A stretch of DNA of 64,000 nucleotides from CAZGXI01 sp964529715 (GCA_964529715.1 CAZGXI010000028.1:1-64000), one strand, 5' to 3'. Shown: positions 25,831 to 35,014, counted from the first letter of the stretch. The notes: a model not told the origin generated them from the sequence alone. Translations and numbers: made by a program.

Positions 25831-28272
25831 ATGCAGCTTTCTTCTTGGATGCGCGCATGGTGGCGGCGCGCGGTCAATGGTTGGCGGGTGTTGTTCTCGC
25901 GCGGAGATGTGACGGCACTGCTGTTAGCCTCTGGCGTGTTGATTCTCCCGGCGCTGGCGTTGCGTGCCGCTGCCTGGACCGTTGGCCTAGAGCAGTTGCT
26001 TCCTGTGGCCGTGTTAAGCGTCCTACTGGGATTTCTGCTGGCACGCAGCCATTATGGGGAACTGCTTGCTCTGGTCATGTCCGCCATCTATGGGGCCGTC
26101 ATCATTGGCCTAATTACGGCGCTGAATATGGCGGGTGGCTCGCTAGGAGAACGCCTTGCTGACCTGGCAGCGCGCATCGTCGCCTGGTTGGAAGTGCTGT
26201 TCGGGGAAGGGGTGAGCCAGGACAATCTGATCTTCGTGCTGTTCCTCTCTGTTTTGTTCTGGTTCCTGGGGCACAATACAGCCTGGCACGTGTTCCGCCT
26301 CGACCGGGTGTGGCGGGCAATCATCCCGCCGGGCCTGGTGATTCTGGTCAATGCTTTCTACTACACCGGCCCGGCGCCTCTGGGCGCTTACATGGCCCTG
26401 TTCGTTGTCTTGGCGCTGCTGTTGATCGTGCGTAGCAACATCGAGGCCCACGAGTGGCGCTGGTATCTCAACCGAATCAGCTTCCCGCCACAGATGCGCA
26501 GGCAGTTTTTGGCCTGGGGGGCGGTATTGGCAGTCTTCCTGGTTGGGGTAGCGTGGGTGCTGCCGAACGGCGCAGAGAGCGAAAACCTGCAACGGATTCA
26601 GGAATTCCTCAACCGCGATCCGCTGGGTGAACTGAACAAGCTGTTTAACCGTCTGTTCGCGGCGCTGGAAAGCGAAGGGCTGGCGACGGCGGATTACTAC
26701 GGCGGCAATTCGCTGCAACTGGGTGGGGCGATTCAACTGGGCAACCAGACTGTGATGCTCGTCCAGACGCCGCGTCTGGATCGGCAGGGTGTGCGCTACT
26801 ACTGGCGTTCGCGCACCTTCGGGTTTTACGAGCAGGGGCGTTGGACGCCAACGGCAACAGTACGTCTGACGGTCCAGGAGCCGGGTTTTGTCATCGAAGA
26901 TGCACCAGTGGTGGCCAGCGCGCGTCAGGTGGTCCGCCAGCGGGTGACGATGGTGTTGGGGGCGTCCCGGTTGGTTTATGCCGCGCCGCAGCCTGCCGTG
27001 TTGGACCTGCCGGTCAGCATCGACCTGACCTACGTGAACAATGACAACCGCCAGGCAGATGTATCGGTCATTCGCCCGTTGCGCCCACTACGCAATGGCG
27101 ATGTCTATACCGTGTCGAGCGCGGTGAGCGTGGCCGATGCGTCGGCCTTGCGCGGGGCCGGCCTGGACTATCCGCAGTGGGTGCTGGCGACCTACTTGCA
27201 ATTGGGCAGCAGCGTCACCCAGCGGACGCGCGACCTGGCTGTGCAGATCGTTCGCAATGCAGGCGCGAGCACGCCCTACGATCAGGCCAAAGCCATCGAA
27301 ACGTGGCTGCGGTCCAACATTGCCTATCAGGAAACAATCCCCGGCGCGCCGCCTGGTATCGATCCGGTGGACTGGGTGGTGTTTGAAGATCGGCGGGGAT
27401 ATTGCAACTATTACGCCAGCGCCATGATTGTGATGCTGCGGTCGCTGGGAGTCCCGGCGCGTCTGGCGGCGGGATTCTCACAGGGGGAGTGGGACGAGGC
27501 TTCGCAGGCGTTCCTGGTTCGGGAACGCGACGCACATACCTGGGTCGAGGTGTATTTTCCCGGCTACGGCTGGGTGGAGTTCGAGCCGACGGCAGCGCAA
27601 GCCCCTTTGAACCGCCCGGACGCGATCTTGGCAGCGCAGGACTTGGGGACCTTCACCCCGCCGCCGACCAATACCCCTCTGCCGACGGTGACTCCCACAC
27701 CGACGTTAGCGCCGTCACAGACGAGTACCCCCGATCCGCTGCAAGGTCCCGCGCCGGTGATTCCGCCAACTGTGACCCTGACACCGACCGCGACACCGAC
27801 GCCGTTTATCCCGCCGACAGTCTCGCCGCCGGTCACGCAGGAACACCAGCCGCTGAATATCGTGACGGTGATCCTGTCGGCAGTGCTCACGGTCCTGATC
27901 GTGCTGTTCGTGTTGGTAGCGTTGCTGGTGGGGGTGCTGTTTTTGATCTGGTGGATCGAGTGGCGCGGAATGGGCGGGCTGACGCCCACGCAACGGGCCT
28001 ATGCTCTGCTGGGACGTTACGCAGGTTACGTCGGCATCACGCTGCCGCCGAACTATACCCCGCATGAGCGGCGGCGCGTCTTGGCCGACCGGATTCCGCG
28101 CGGCGATCAGCCGTTTCGCGTCATCACGGATATGTACGTCGAAGAGACTTACGCCCCACAGCAACGGCGCGGCGCGCGGTGGTCTGTCGCAGCGCGGAAT
28201 GCCTGGAACAGCGCCCGGCTGGCGTTTTTACGTCAACGGTTGGAGCGCCTGATCCCGCGTCGCTGGCGCTGA
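25831..28272 (+). CDS. Transglutaminase-like membrane protein (DUF3488/TGc/DUF4129 type)
   Basis: This 813-residue protein has about six N-terminal membrane helices (to about 245), an outside region with a transglutaminase-like core, a Thr/Pro linker (about 608-670), one more membrane helix (about 675-715) and a cytosolic tail. The catalytic triad is visible: Cys525 in YCNYYASA, His569 in DAHTWVEVYF and Glu585 in WVEFEPT, where Asp is more usual. Family members are often encoded beside MoxR ATPases and DUF58 proteins; neither is seen here. Its role in crosslinking or cleaving envelope proteins is inferred. The ribosome site is weak, so the exact start is less sure. Confidence 0.88.
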   Translation: MQLSSWMRAWWRRAVNGWRVLFSRGDVTALLLASGVLILPALALRAAAWTVGLEQLLPVAVLSVLLGFLLARSHYGELLALVMSAIYGAVIIGLITALNMAGGSLGERLADLAARIVAWLEVLFGEGVSQDNLIFVLFLSVLFWFLGHNTAWHVFRLDRVWRAIIPPGLVILVNAFYYTGPAPLGAYMALFVVLALLLIVRSNIEAHEWRWYLNRISFPPQMRRQFLAWGAVLAVFLVGVAWVLPNGAESENLQRIQEFLNRDPLGELNKLFNRLFAALESEGLATADYYGGNSLQLGGAIQLGNQTVMLVQTPRLDRQGVRYYWRSRTFGFYEQGRWTPTATVRLTVQEPGFVIEDAPVVASARQVVRQRVTMVLGASRLVYAAPQPAVLDLPVSIDLTYVNNDNRQADVSVIRPLRPLRNGDVYTVSSAVSVADASALRGAGLDYPQWVLATYLQLGSSVTQRTRDLAVQIVRNAGASTPYDQAKAIETWLRSNIAYQETIPGAPPGIDPVDWVVFEDRRGYCNYYASAMIVMLRSLGVPARLAAGFSQGEWDEASQAFLVRERDAHTWVEVYFPGYGWVEFEPTAAQAPLNRPDAILAAQDLGTFTPPPTNTPLPTVTPTPTLAPSQTSTPDPLQGPAPVIPPTVTLTPTATPTPFIPPTVSPPVTQEHQPLNIVTVILSAVLTVLIVLFVLVALLVGVLFLIWWIEWRGMGGLTPTQRAYALLGRYAGYVGITLPPNYTPHERRRVLADRIPRGDQPFRVITDMYVEETYAPQQRRGARWSVAARNAWNSARLAFLRQRLERLIPRRWR

Positions 28273-28317
28273 TGGCATTCGCCGCCGGTCTTCCGGTGAA
28301 TCGGGCGGGCAGCCGTA

Positions 28318-29304
28318 TCAACGGTCGCGGTTGACGGCGAAATACGTCATTTCGAGCAGGGCCTGCCGGGACGGGCCATCGGGGGCACCAGCCAGAGCAT
28401 CACGGGCCTGACGCGCGAAATCCTGGGCGATGTCCAATGCCTGGTCAATGGCGCCGCTGGCGCGAATGTCTTGGATGACGGCGGCGATTTGTTCTTCGCT
28501 GGCCTGGCCGGCGATCACCCGCTTGAGCGTACCATTGGCGCGATTCTGCGCGTGGTAGATCAGCACCGGCAACGAGACAATGCCCTCGCGTAGATCGTGG
28601 CCGATGGGCTTGCCCAGTTTTTCGGCGTTGCTGGTCAGGTCCAGCGTGTCGTCCACGATCTGAAAGGCCATGCCGAGCAGCCGCCCATATTCTTCCAGCG
28701 CGTGAACCTGCCGGGGAGAGGCGTCGCTGAGCATCGCCCCGGATGCAGCGGCTGTGCGAAACAGTGCCGCTGTTTTGCCGTAGATACGCTTGTAATAATC
28801 TTCCATCGACACCAATGTGTTTTTTGACTGCGCCTGGAGTAATTCTCCCTGGCAGATTTCACTCAGCGCGCGGGAAAATGCCTGGACTACGCCCAGATGC
28901 TCGGCTTCCGATACCAGACCCGCCGCTTGCGCGAACAAAAAGTCCCCCGTCAGCACGACGATTCCGGCAGGAAAGGAAGCATTCAGCGTTGACGCCCCCC
29001 GCCGTTCGGCGGCGTTATCGACCAGATCGTCGTGCACCAGCGTGGCGGTGTGGAGCAGTTCGATTCCGGCGGCGACGACCAGGGTACGTCCGGGGTCGGC
29101 ACCAAACATGCGCCCGCTGTGGAGGGCCAGGCTAGGACGCAGACGTTTGCCCCCCGCCCGGATCAGGGCGCGTACTTTCTCGTCGATCATCGCCTGGCCG
29201 ATGGAAACAATCTCCAGCAGGCGTGCTTCCACGCGCTTCAGTTCGAGTTCAATCGGTGTGGCGAACGAAGTGGTCAGGACCATGCTCATCGTCTTCTCTA
29301 CCAT
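28318..29304 (-). CDS. Polyprenyl diphosphate synthase
   Basis: This 328-residue all-helical trans-prenyltransferase carries the first Asp-rich motif at 92-96 (HDDLVD) and the second near 217 (VDDTLD), with GGKRLRPSLAL upstream. It condenses isopentenyl diphosphate with an allylic diphosphate to make a medium or long chain, probably for quinone side chains; chain length cannot be told. The ATG shares one base with the stop of the regulator gene before it (TGATG), so translation is coupled. ATG codons at residues 6 and 8 are alternative starts. Confidence 0.92.
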   Translation of the reverse strand: MVEKTMSMVLTTSFATPIELELKRVEARLLEIVSIGQAMIDEKVRALIRAGGKRLRPSLALHSGRMFGADPGRTLVVAAGIELLHTATLVHDDLVDNAAERRGASTLNASFPAGIVVLTGDFLFAQAAGLVSEAEHLGVVQAFSRALSEICQGELLQAQSKNTLVSMEDYYKRIYGKTAALFRTAAASGAMLSDASPRQVHALEEYGRLLGMAFQIVDDTLDLTSNAEKLGKPIGHDLREGIVSLPVLIYHAQNRANGTLKRVIAGQASEEQIAAVIQDIRASGAIDQALDIAQDFARQARDALAGAPDGPSRQALLEMTYFAVNRDR

Positions 29305-29807
29305 CAGGAAGGCGGTGTCTTTACCGCCAGGCGGTCTTGGATTTCTTGCCAGGCGTCAGCGCGCCGGGCGCGGAAAAAGGAAGCGAGTAAAACCAGACCG
29401 TTGTAGATGACCTGCAACTGGGACAGGCGGCGTTGGTCAGGGGCGCATTGCGTCGCGCAAAGCGCCAGGGCGCCCTGCTGGCGTGTGGCGATGCTGTCCA
29501 GCCGCCGGGCGATCAGGGTGGCGACGACGTCGGGAAGGTTTTCAGCGGCCTGATAGAATTTGCGACGGTCGCTGAGCTTGCCGACTTCCTGGGTCAATCC
29601 CATTTGCTCAAGATTTTTCAGGATTACGCTGATGGAGCTTTTAGCGATCCCGGTCTTGTGGGCGGCCTCATCCAGCGACAACGGCTCAGTCTGGGTGCAT
29701 AGCAGTGCCAACACCAGCGAAGCGGATTTGCTCAGTCCCAAGAGTTTACCCAGTTCTGCCACGCTCTCAAAGAGCCGTTTATCCATACTAATTGGGTCAT
29801 CTATCAT
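29304..29807 (-). CDS. GbsR/MarR-type winged-helix regulator
   Basis: This 167-residue protein has a winged helix-turn-helix: a helix LSKSASLVLALLC, then SLDEAAHKTGIAKSSISVIL (recognition helix) and NLEQMGLTQEVGKLSDRRKF (wing). A longer frame opens at 30005, but the start at 29807 follows a near-perfect promoter. Its coupling to the polyprenyl synthase suggests it controls this pair. A palindrome at the transcript start (29849-29872) would suit self-regulation (inference). Confidence 0.8.
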   Translation of the reverse strand: MIDDPISMDKRLFESVAELGKLLGLSKSASLVLALLCTQTEPLSLDEAAHKTGIAKSSISVILKNLEQMGLTQEVGKLSDRRKFYQAAENLPDVVATLIARRLDSIATRQQGALALCATQCAPDQRRLSQLQVIYNGLVLLASFFRARRADAWQEIQDRLAVKTPPS

Positions 29808-29848
29808 CGTTTTTGCCACCCTAAAATTGTTGGTCAGAGAATCAGGTT

Positions 29849-29872
29849 GGTTTGTTCTCCGCTTCACAAACC
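29849..29872. promoter_or_regulatory. Candidate operator palindrome at the regulator's transcript start
   Basis: GGTTTGT (29849-29855) and ACAAACC (29866-29872) form a perfect 7-bp inverted repeat with a 10-bp spacer, centred just downstream of the -10 box. Its size suits a winged-helix dimer. Confidence 0.5.
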
Positions 29873-29874
29873 CA

Positions 29875-29902
29875 ATTATAGACGGAAATAACCGCCTGTC
29901 AA
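29875..29902 (-). promoter_or_regulatory. Consensus sigma70-type promoter of the regulator/prenyl synthase pair
   Basis: On the minus strand TTGACA (29902-29897) and TATAAT (29880-29875) are both perfect, with a 16-bp spacer. The transcript would start near 29868, about 60 bp before the regulator ATG. Confidence 0.8.
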
Positions 29903-30094
29903 TCGAAAATTCCGAAGATTCAGAAAGTTCTAAACGTTTAGGGGCAATAGAACAACTTGTCCCTCTGCCGACGGCCAGAGTTAGACGCCGGGACAGCGCA
30001 GACAAGCTGTTGTGCCGCTGTTGGGGCGCGGCAAATGGAAGAAGCGAAGTACAACTCTCTTATTCAAATGAAACGACCTGCCCGAAACCGGTCC

Positions 30095-30505
30095 TTAACC
30101 GACCCAGCTATCGACCGATCGAGCCTGCGACTCGGCCAGGACGCCGTTGAGCTTGGCGATCAGTTCTTCTCGCCCGACGGGTTTGGTCATCAAGTCGGTT
30201 GCTCCAGCCTGCATGGCCTGGCGACGGGTGTGATAATCGTCCAGGGCGGTCAGCATGACAATCGGCACGTGGTTGAGTTTCGGGTTGGCGCGCAGGTGCC
30301 CGCAGACGGTGACGCCCGAAATGCCCGGCATCATAATATCCAGCAATACGATGTCTACTGTATGGCTGTTCGCCTTGTGCAGGGCTTCCTCGCCGCTGGT
30401 TGCTGTTACGACCCGGAAAGGCGAATCGCGCAGCAGGACCTCGACCATTTTGAGGACGGCAAGTTCGTCGTCCACGACCAGCAAATTATAGGGGTGCTCG
30501 TTCAT
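30095..30505 (-). CDS. Stand-alone receiver-domain protein (CheY-like)
   Basis: This 136-residue protein is a single receiver domain: acidic pair Asp12-Asp13, phospho-site Asp56 in LLDIMMPG, Thr86 and Lys108 (MTKPV). It has no output domain. The ATG at 30505 is chosen because AAAGGA lies seven bases upstream; the frame opens at 30529. No partner kinase is adjacent; a short histidine kinase lies at 37151-37831. A 287-bp gap separates it from the regulator downstream. Confidence 0.9.
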   Translation of the reverse strand: MNEHPYNLLVVDDELAVLKMVEVLLRDSPFRVVTATSGEEALHKANSHTVDIVLLDIMMPGISGVTVCGHLRANPKLNHVPIVMLTALDDYHTRRQAMQAGATDLMTKPVGREELIAKLNGVLAESQARSVDSWVG

Positions 30506-30703
30506 CGCGTTATCCTTTACCATGTTCACAGTTCCAGACCAGATGATCGGGACGATTCCGGTGATGCGCTTCTACCAATATGTTTTTTTAACCATATCAC
30601 GATTTAAGATATTTTTGTAGATCATCCCAGATTTCGATTAGCATCTGTTTGTTGTCCTATTTCAACGCTGTTTTTGTGAGATCACGATTCTCTGGGAGGG
30701 TAT

Positions 30704-31321
30704 ATGGTCAACCTATTGGTAGGAACGCAGAATCCAGGCAAACAGCGCGAATACCGCGATTTACTTGCCGACTTGCCTGTGCAATGGCTTTCTCCTGCCG
30801 ATGTCGGTCTGGCTGATTTTACGCCAGAGGAGAGCGGTGCGACGTTTGAGGAGAACGCTCGTTGCAAGGCGCTGGCTTATGCTCGCGCCACCGGCCTGCC
30901 TGCCCTGGCCGACGACTCCGGGCTGGAAGTAGATGCTCTCGGCGGTGCGCCGGGAGTCCTTTCGGCTCGTTACGCTGGCCCACAGGCGACGGATGCAGAT
31001 CGCTACCGTAAATTGCTGACCGTCCTGGCGGGCGTGCCCGATGTGCGGCGCACAGCCCGGTTTATCTGTGTTGTGGCGCTGGCGTTGCCCACTGGGGAGG
31101 TATACACCGCACACGGCGCGCTGGAAGGAAGTATCGGGTACGAACCGCGCGGGACGGAGGGCTTCGGCTACGACCCGGTGTTTGTGTTGCCGGACGGGCG
31201 GCACTTGGCGGAATTACCCGCCGCCGAAAAGCATATCATCAGCCATCGCGGGCGGGCGCTACAAGCCTTCAAGCCCAGGTTGCTCGATTTGCTTGTCACC
31301 CTGGGGCAGGAAGATGGTTGA
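30704..31321 (+). CDS. rdgB: XTP/dITP diphosphatase (RdgB/HAM1 family)
   Basis: The 205-residue protein has the family blocks LVGTQNPGKQREY (residues 5-17), ATFEENARCKA, ALADDSGLEVDALGGAPG, GTEGFGYDPVF and ISHRGRAL. It hydrolyses non-canonical purine triphosphates such as dITP and XTP to the monophosphates, keeping them out of DNA. GGGAGG precedes the ATG. The 174-bp AT-rich gap upstream holds a 9-bp direct repeat ATCACGATT (30596-30604, 30681-30689). Confidence 0.95.
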   Translation: MVNLLVGTQNPGKQREYRDLLADLPVQWLSPADVGLADFTPEESGATFEENARCKALAYARATGLPALADDSGLEVDALGGAPGVLSARYAGPQATDADRYRKLLTVLAGVPDVRRTARFICVVALALPTGEVYTAHGALEGSIGYEPRGTEGFGYDPVFVLPDGRHLAELPAAEKHIISHRGRALQAFKPRLLDLLVTLGQEDG

Positions 31322-31389
31322 AAGGCGGTCCCCCAGGCGGCCCGTGCTATAATGAACACATCCGGCAACGTTGCAGGGTTGAAAGCCCG

Positions 31390-32301
31390 ATGATCACCAG
31401 CGTGCATATTACTCTGGCGGGAGCGGGGGATAACGCGGCGCCGACGCCGACGATTCTGTTTTTTAGCACGGATGTCGAAGGGGATGTCGCGCTGCTGGAA
31501 CGCTTCATTCCGATAGCGACCGGCAATCCCCATGGCAGCGGGATTCGCTTGCTCTGGTCGCTGCCCGATCCGGCGATAGCGTTGGGGCGTGTCGATCTGT
31601 CTCACGATGAGGCCGGCGAATACCAGGCGCGTAACCGAGTCAGCGGCGGTGTCGATTTGTTGATCGCCCGCGACGCGCCGGGCGCAACCGAGCGCCGCGC
31701 CTTGCGGCTCGATTGTTTTTACGCCGATTGGCTGGGCGCATTGAGCGTTGAAACGCCGTCCGATGATGCTGACCGGGTGGCGCCGATCACGGGATTGGCC
31801 CTGCGCCGGGCGCGTATCTGGCGCGATGCTGGCTGCCACGCTTACGCGGTTCGGGCGTTGCTGGACGAATTGGCGTTGGCCTCTCGTCCCGATGGTTCGC
31901 TCACGCGGCGCGCGGCGTATGTGTGTCACGAGGCAGCTTTGCTGGCCGAGGCTATGCAGCGCGCCGACGCCTGCGAGTATTTTGAAACAGTCGCCTTGAT
32001 GCTCTATCCGAATTGCCACGATGCGCTGATCGGGCTGGCCTTGCGTGCCCAGGGCGATCCCGCTCAGGAATTGAAGCTACTGGCGCGCGCCTATGCTGTT
32101 CGCCCGCACCGGGATGACCTGCGTCTGTACGTGCGCACACTGGCCCGCATTGAGGAGAAGCCGCCTGCTGTTGTTCAAGAGATGTTCCTGACCCATGCCG
32201 CAGAGATTCCCCTCGACGCGCCGCTGTTCCAGGATGCAGCGGGCCAGCCGCTGCGAGTTCCGCCTGCTGAAATTCTGGCCCATCTCCGCGCATTGGCATG
32301 A
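31390..32301 (+). CDS. Protein of unknown function with helical repeat region
   Basis: I do not recognise this 303-residue soluble protein. The first half is beta-rich; the second half (about 140-275) is made of Ala/Leu-rich helical pairs that look like TPR-type repeats (for example DAGCHAYAVRALLDELALA and ARAYAVRPHRDDLRLYVRTL). It overlaps the following kinase-like/LuxR gene by the ATGA pattern, so the two are translationally coupled and may act together. The ATG at 31390 is preferred over 31318. Confidence 0.65.
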   Translation: MITSVHITLAGAGDNAAPTPTILFFSTDVEGDVALLERFIPIATGNPHGSGIRLLWSLPDPAIALGRVDLSHDEAGEYQARNRVSGGVDLLIARDAPGATERRALRLDCFYADWLGALSVETPSDDADRVAPITGLALRRARIWRDAGCHAYAVRALLDELALASRPDGSLTRRAAYVCHEAALLAEAMQRADACEYFETVALMLYPNCHDALIGLALRAQGDPAQELKLLARAYAVRPHRDDLRLYVRTLARIEEKPPAVVQEMFLTHAAEIPLDAPLFQDAAGQPLRVPPAEILAHLRALA

Positions 32302-33200
32302 TCAAGCGGCGCGCTTCCGGTTCTGAAGAAGGGCAGGCCGTTTTGAACGACCGGTTGCACCGCTATACTATGTTTGAAGAAACCGTCGTGGCGATCGAAG
32401 CTGAGCGCCGTCGGCTGGCCGAACGTCTGGAAGACAGCATCCTCGGTCCGTTGAACCTGTTGCTTGCCCAGGCCAATGCCTACGAACAGACGATGGTGGC
32501 CTATCCCCCGGCCCACACGGCGCTTGCGGTGCTGAACAGCCTGATCCGCCAGGCGATCCAGCAGGCGCGCGACTTGCAGACAGACCTACACCCGACGATT
32601 TTGGAAGCTCTGGGTCTCGGCGCCGCTCTGGAGACTCTTGCTGGCCAGATGATACGAGCACATGGCCTGCGAGTCAGCCTGTCTTTACAGCGGATTTCTG
32701 AGCAGGCGCCCTTTCCGATTGAACTGGCGCTATTTCGTGCGGCGCAGGATGCGTTGGACCGGGCTGCCCGGTCGGCGCGTGCCGCGCAGGTGTGGATTCG
32801 CCTGGACTGCCGCGAGGCACGCCTGCGGCTGAGCATCGCCGACGACGGGATAGCCGCGTCCGGTGCGGGCGAACGAGATGCTGTCCGGCGGCGCGTGGAG
32901 CAGCTTGGGGGAGTGTTTGTGGAAAGCGTCGGTGCCGATGGCAGGTTTGAACTGGTGGTCGAATTCGTGCTGCACGCGCCGGTCCCACTCACAGCGCGCG
33001 AGATGGATGTACTCCAACTGCTGTCCGAAGGACTGAGCAACAAGGAGATCGCCGCTGCGTTGCACCTCAGCCCGCGCACGGTGAATTTTCACCTGGATAA
33101 CATCTACTCCAAACTGGGCGTCGGTTCGCGCACCGAGGCGGTGATCTACGCGCTGCGCCAGGGTTGGGTGCGGCATGGACCCGGCACCCCCGTTAAATAA
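32298..33200 (+). CDS. Histidine-kinase-like protein lacking the His, fused to a LuxR-type DNA-binding domain
   Basis: The 300-residue protein resembles NarX/DesK-type kinases (HisKA_3): ERRRLAERLEDSILGPL aligns with the dimerisation helix, but the phospho-acceptor His is Glu45. A reduced ATPase-like domain follows (ADDGIAASG as G1-like box). Residues about 235-295 are a clear LuxR/GerE helix-turn-helix (LTAREMDVLQLLSEGLSNKE, NIYSKLGVGSRTEAVIYALR). No membrane helix is present. It looks like a one-protein transcription factor built from a kinase core and its regulator's output domain. It starts within the stop of the unknown gene before it. Confidence 0.85.
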   Translation: MIKRRASGSEEGQAVLNDRLHRYTMFEETVVAIEAERRRLAERLEDSILGPLNLLLAQANAYEQTMVAYPPAHTALAVLNSLIRQAIQQARDLQTDLHPTILEALGLGAALETLAGQMIRAHGLRVSLSLQRISEQAPFPIELALFRAAQDALDRAARSARAAQVWIRLDCREARLRLSIADDGIAASGAGERDAVRRRVEQLGGVFVESVGADGRFELVVEFVLHAPVPLTAREMDVLQLLSEGLSNKEIAAALHLSPRTVNFHLDNIYSKLGVGSRTEAVIYALRQGWVRHGPGTPVK

Positions 33201-33307
33201 CCGGGGATGGACCGGTGATTTGCCCGTTCTGCGCTGTCCGGCGGGTGTGGCATCCTGAGGGTAGATGTTCGCCGGGCAGAGGCCCGACAGGTGTGGAAGG
33301 AAATGCA

Positions 33308-34387
33308 ATGAATGACCGGACAGGCAGTGACTTGGGGCCGTTGGAACCCCTGCTGCGCGACGACGAGGTGCAGGAAATCATGGTCGATGGGCCGGATCGG
33401 GTTTACATCGAGCGGCATGGCCGCTTTGAGGACCTGCCCGACGGCTTCCGTGACGAGACGCACCTGATGGAGGTGATTCGCCGCCTGATCGAGCCGCTGG
33501 GCTATCGCGTGGATGCGGAGCAGCCCTTCGTAGACGCCCGTCTGCCCGACGGGGCGCGCGTCCACGTCGTGATCCCGCCTGTCTCGCTGAACGGGCCCGT
33601 GCTGGTCGTGCGTAAGTTCTGGAAGCGGCATCTGACGGTCGAAGACCTGATCAGTTTTGGGGCGTGGAATGAGGAAATCGTGGAATTTTTGCGCGCCTGT
33701 GTCCGCAGCCGCCTGAATATCCTGGTCGGCGGGGGGACGGCGTCCGGCAAGACGACCATGCTCAACCGCATCGCCGACATGATCCCTGAAGACGAACGCA
33801 TCATTGCCATTCAGAACGCCGCCGAACTTGCCCTGAGTCATCGGCGCGTTGTCAAGTTGGAAACTCGTCTCCCGGACCGTGAGGGCAGGGGCGGCGTCAC
33901 GGCAGCGGACCTGGTGTGGCATGCGCTGCGGATGCGCCCTGACCGCATTGTGCTGGGTGAAATCATGGATGGCAGCGAGGCTCTGCTGTTGTTCGAGGCC
34001 ATGAACCGGGGGCACGAGGGCACGCTGGCGACCATGCACGCGACCGGCCCGCGCGACGCGCTCTCTCGTCTGGAGATGATGATCACCTCGGCCAACCCGT
34101 CCATGCCGCTGCTCAATGTGCGCCAGGTGATGGCGAGTGCCCTCCACCTGATCGTAGATCAGGAACGGCTGGAAGATGGGACGCGCCGGGTACTGCGGCT
34201 GACTGAGGTGGTGGGAATGCAGGGTGATGCCATTTTGACGCAGGACGTCTTCGAGTTCCGACGGACGGGCATCGAAGACGGCAGGATCACGGGCTACTTT
34301 ACGGCCACCGGGTACATTCCGTCTTTCTTGAAGCGCATCCGTGAGGCGGGAATCGCATTGCCGATGAGCCTGTTCACGCCGTGCTGA
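33308..34387 (+). CDS. CpaF/VirB11-type secretion ATPase
   Basis: The 359-residue protein has an N-terminal domain (LRDDEVQEIMVDGPDRVYIE) and a RecA-like ATPase core with Walker A VGGGTASGKTT (about 139-149), Asp/His boxes and LGEIMDGSEALLLFEAMNRG, ending in the usual MNRGHEGTLATMHA block. Such ATPases power Tad pilus or type II/IV secretion systems from the cytosolic side. None of the other Tad genes (tadB, tadC, pilin) is in the window. GGAAGGAA precedes the ATG at 33308. The last 60 residues differ from a plain CpaF tail. Confidence 0.88.
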   Translation: MNDRTGSDLGPLEPLLRDDEVQEIMVDGPDRVYIERHGRFEDLPDGFRDETHLMEVIRRLIEPLGYRVDAEQPFVDARLPDGARVHVVIPPVSLNGPVLVVRKFWKRHLTVEDLISFGAWNEEIVEFLRACVRSRLNILVGGGTASGKTTMLNRIADMIPEDERIIAIQNAAELALSHRRVVKLETRLPDREGRGGVTAADLVWHALRMRPDRIVLGEIMDGSEALLLFEAMNRGHEGTLATMHATGPRDALSRLEMMITSANPSMPLLNVRQVMASALHLIVDQERLEDGTRRVLRLTEVVGMQGDAILTQDVFEFRRTGIEDGRITGYFTATGYIPSFLKRIREAGIALPMSLFTPC

Positions 34388-34414
34388 ACCCCATAGAGAA
34401 GCCCGCCCTGTCGC

Positions 34415-34463
34415 CAAATCCGACGACGGCGTGCACCCCCTAGCGTTGCCGTCGTTGGATTTG
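34415..34463. repeat. Long inverted repeat downstream of the CpaF gene
   Basis: CAAATCCGACGACGGC (34415-34430) pairs with GCCGTCGTTGGATTTG (34448-34463) over 16 bp, with one G-T pair and a 17-base loop. Only a short TTTT occurs nearby (from 34473). It could end the CpaF transcript or be a dispersed palindrome. Confidence 0.65.
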
Positions 34464-34547
34464 TCCGTGACTTTTAGGGATGTGTTGCATCAAAAGCGGT
34501 GTCAGATCAAGTGAGACCTGTTTTCTTTTTTTGTATAAGGAGACGCG

Positions 34548-34967
34548 ATGGCCCAGGTCACTGTGACGTGGCTACAAAACTTGCAGTTTGTCGGCACGGA
34601 CAGCACCAAACACTCAGTCGTCCTTTCTGGCACTGGGCCGGAGGACGGCATCGGCATGAAGCCTTCGGAACTGCTGTTGATTTCGTTGGGCGCGTGCACG
34701 GCCTACGACGTGGTGAATATTTTGCGCAAAAAGCGCGAAAAGCTGCAAGATGTGCGTCTGATCGTGGATGGCGAGCAGGATATAGAAGCGCCCTGGCCTT
34801 TCCGCAAGATCCATCTGCATTACGAAGTCAGTGGGCGCGGACTGGCCCCTGAAGCGGTCGAACAGGCGATCAAGCTCTCCGAGGAGAAATACTGCTCTGT
34901 AGCTGCTACCCTGCGCGCCGGTGTTGAGATTACTTTCGACTACGAAATTGTTGATACTGCCGATTGA
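34548..34967 (+). CDS. OsmC family peroxiredoxin-like protein
   Basis: The 139-residue protein shows the OsmC fold marks: GPEDGIGMKPSELLLISLGACTAYDV with the first reactive Cys, the long helix with the KKREKLQDV turn, and EEKYCSVAATLRAGVEI with the second Cys. The family reduces organic hydroperoxides, though some members act on other small molecules. AAGGAG lies seven bases before the ATG. Confidence 0.88.
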   Translation: MAQVTVTWLQNLQFVGTDSTKHSVVLSGTGPEDGIGMKPSELLLISLGACTAYDVVNILRKKREKLQDVRLIVDGEQDIEAPWPFRKIHLHYEVSGRGLAPEAVEQAIKLSEEKYCSVAATLRAGVEITFDYEIVDTAD

Positions 34968-34980
34968 GCATCTCGTCTGC

Positions 34981-35014
34981 GCGGCGGGACGCTCTACCTG
35001 GCGCGTCCCGCCGC
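34981..35014. terminator. Perfect hairpin between convergent genes
   Basis: GCGGCGGGACGC (34981-34992) and GCGTCCCGCCGC (35003-35014) form a 12-bp stem with a 10-base loop in the 57-bp gap between two converging genes. No T tract is present on either strand. Confidence 0.6.
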
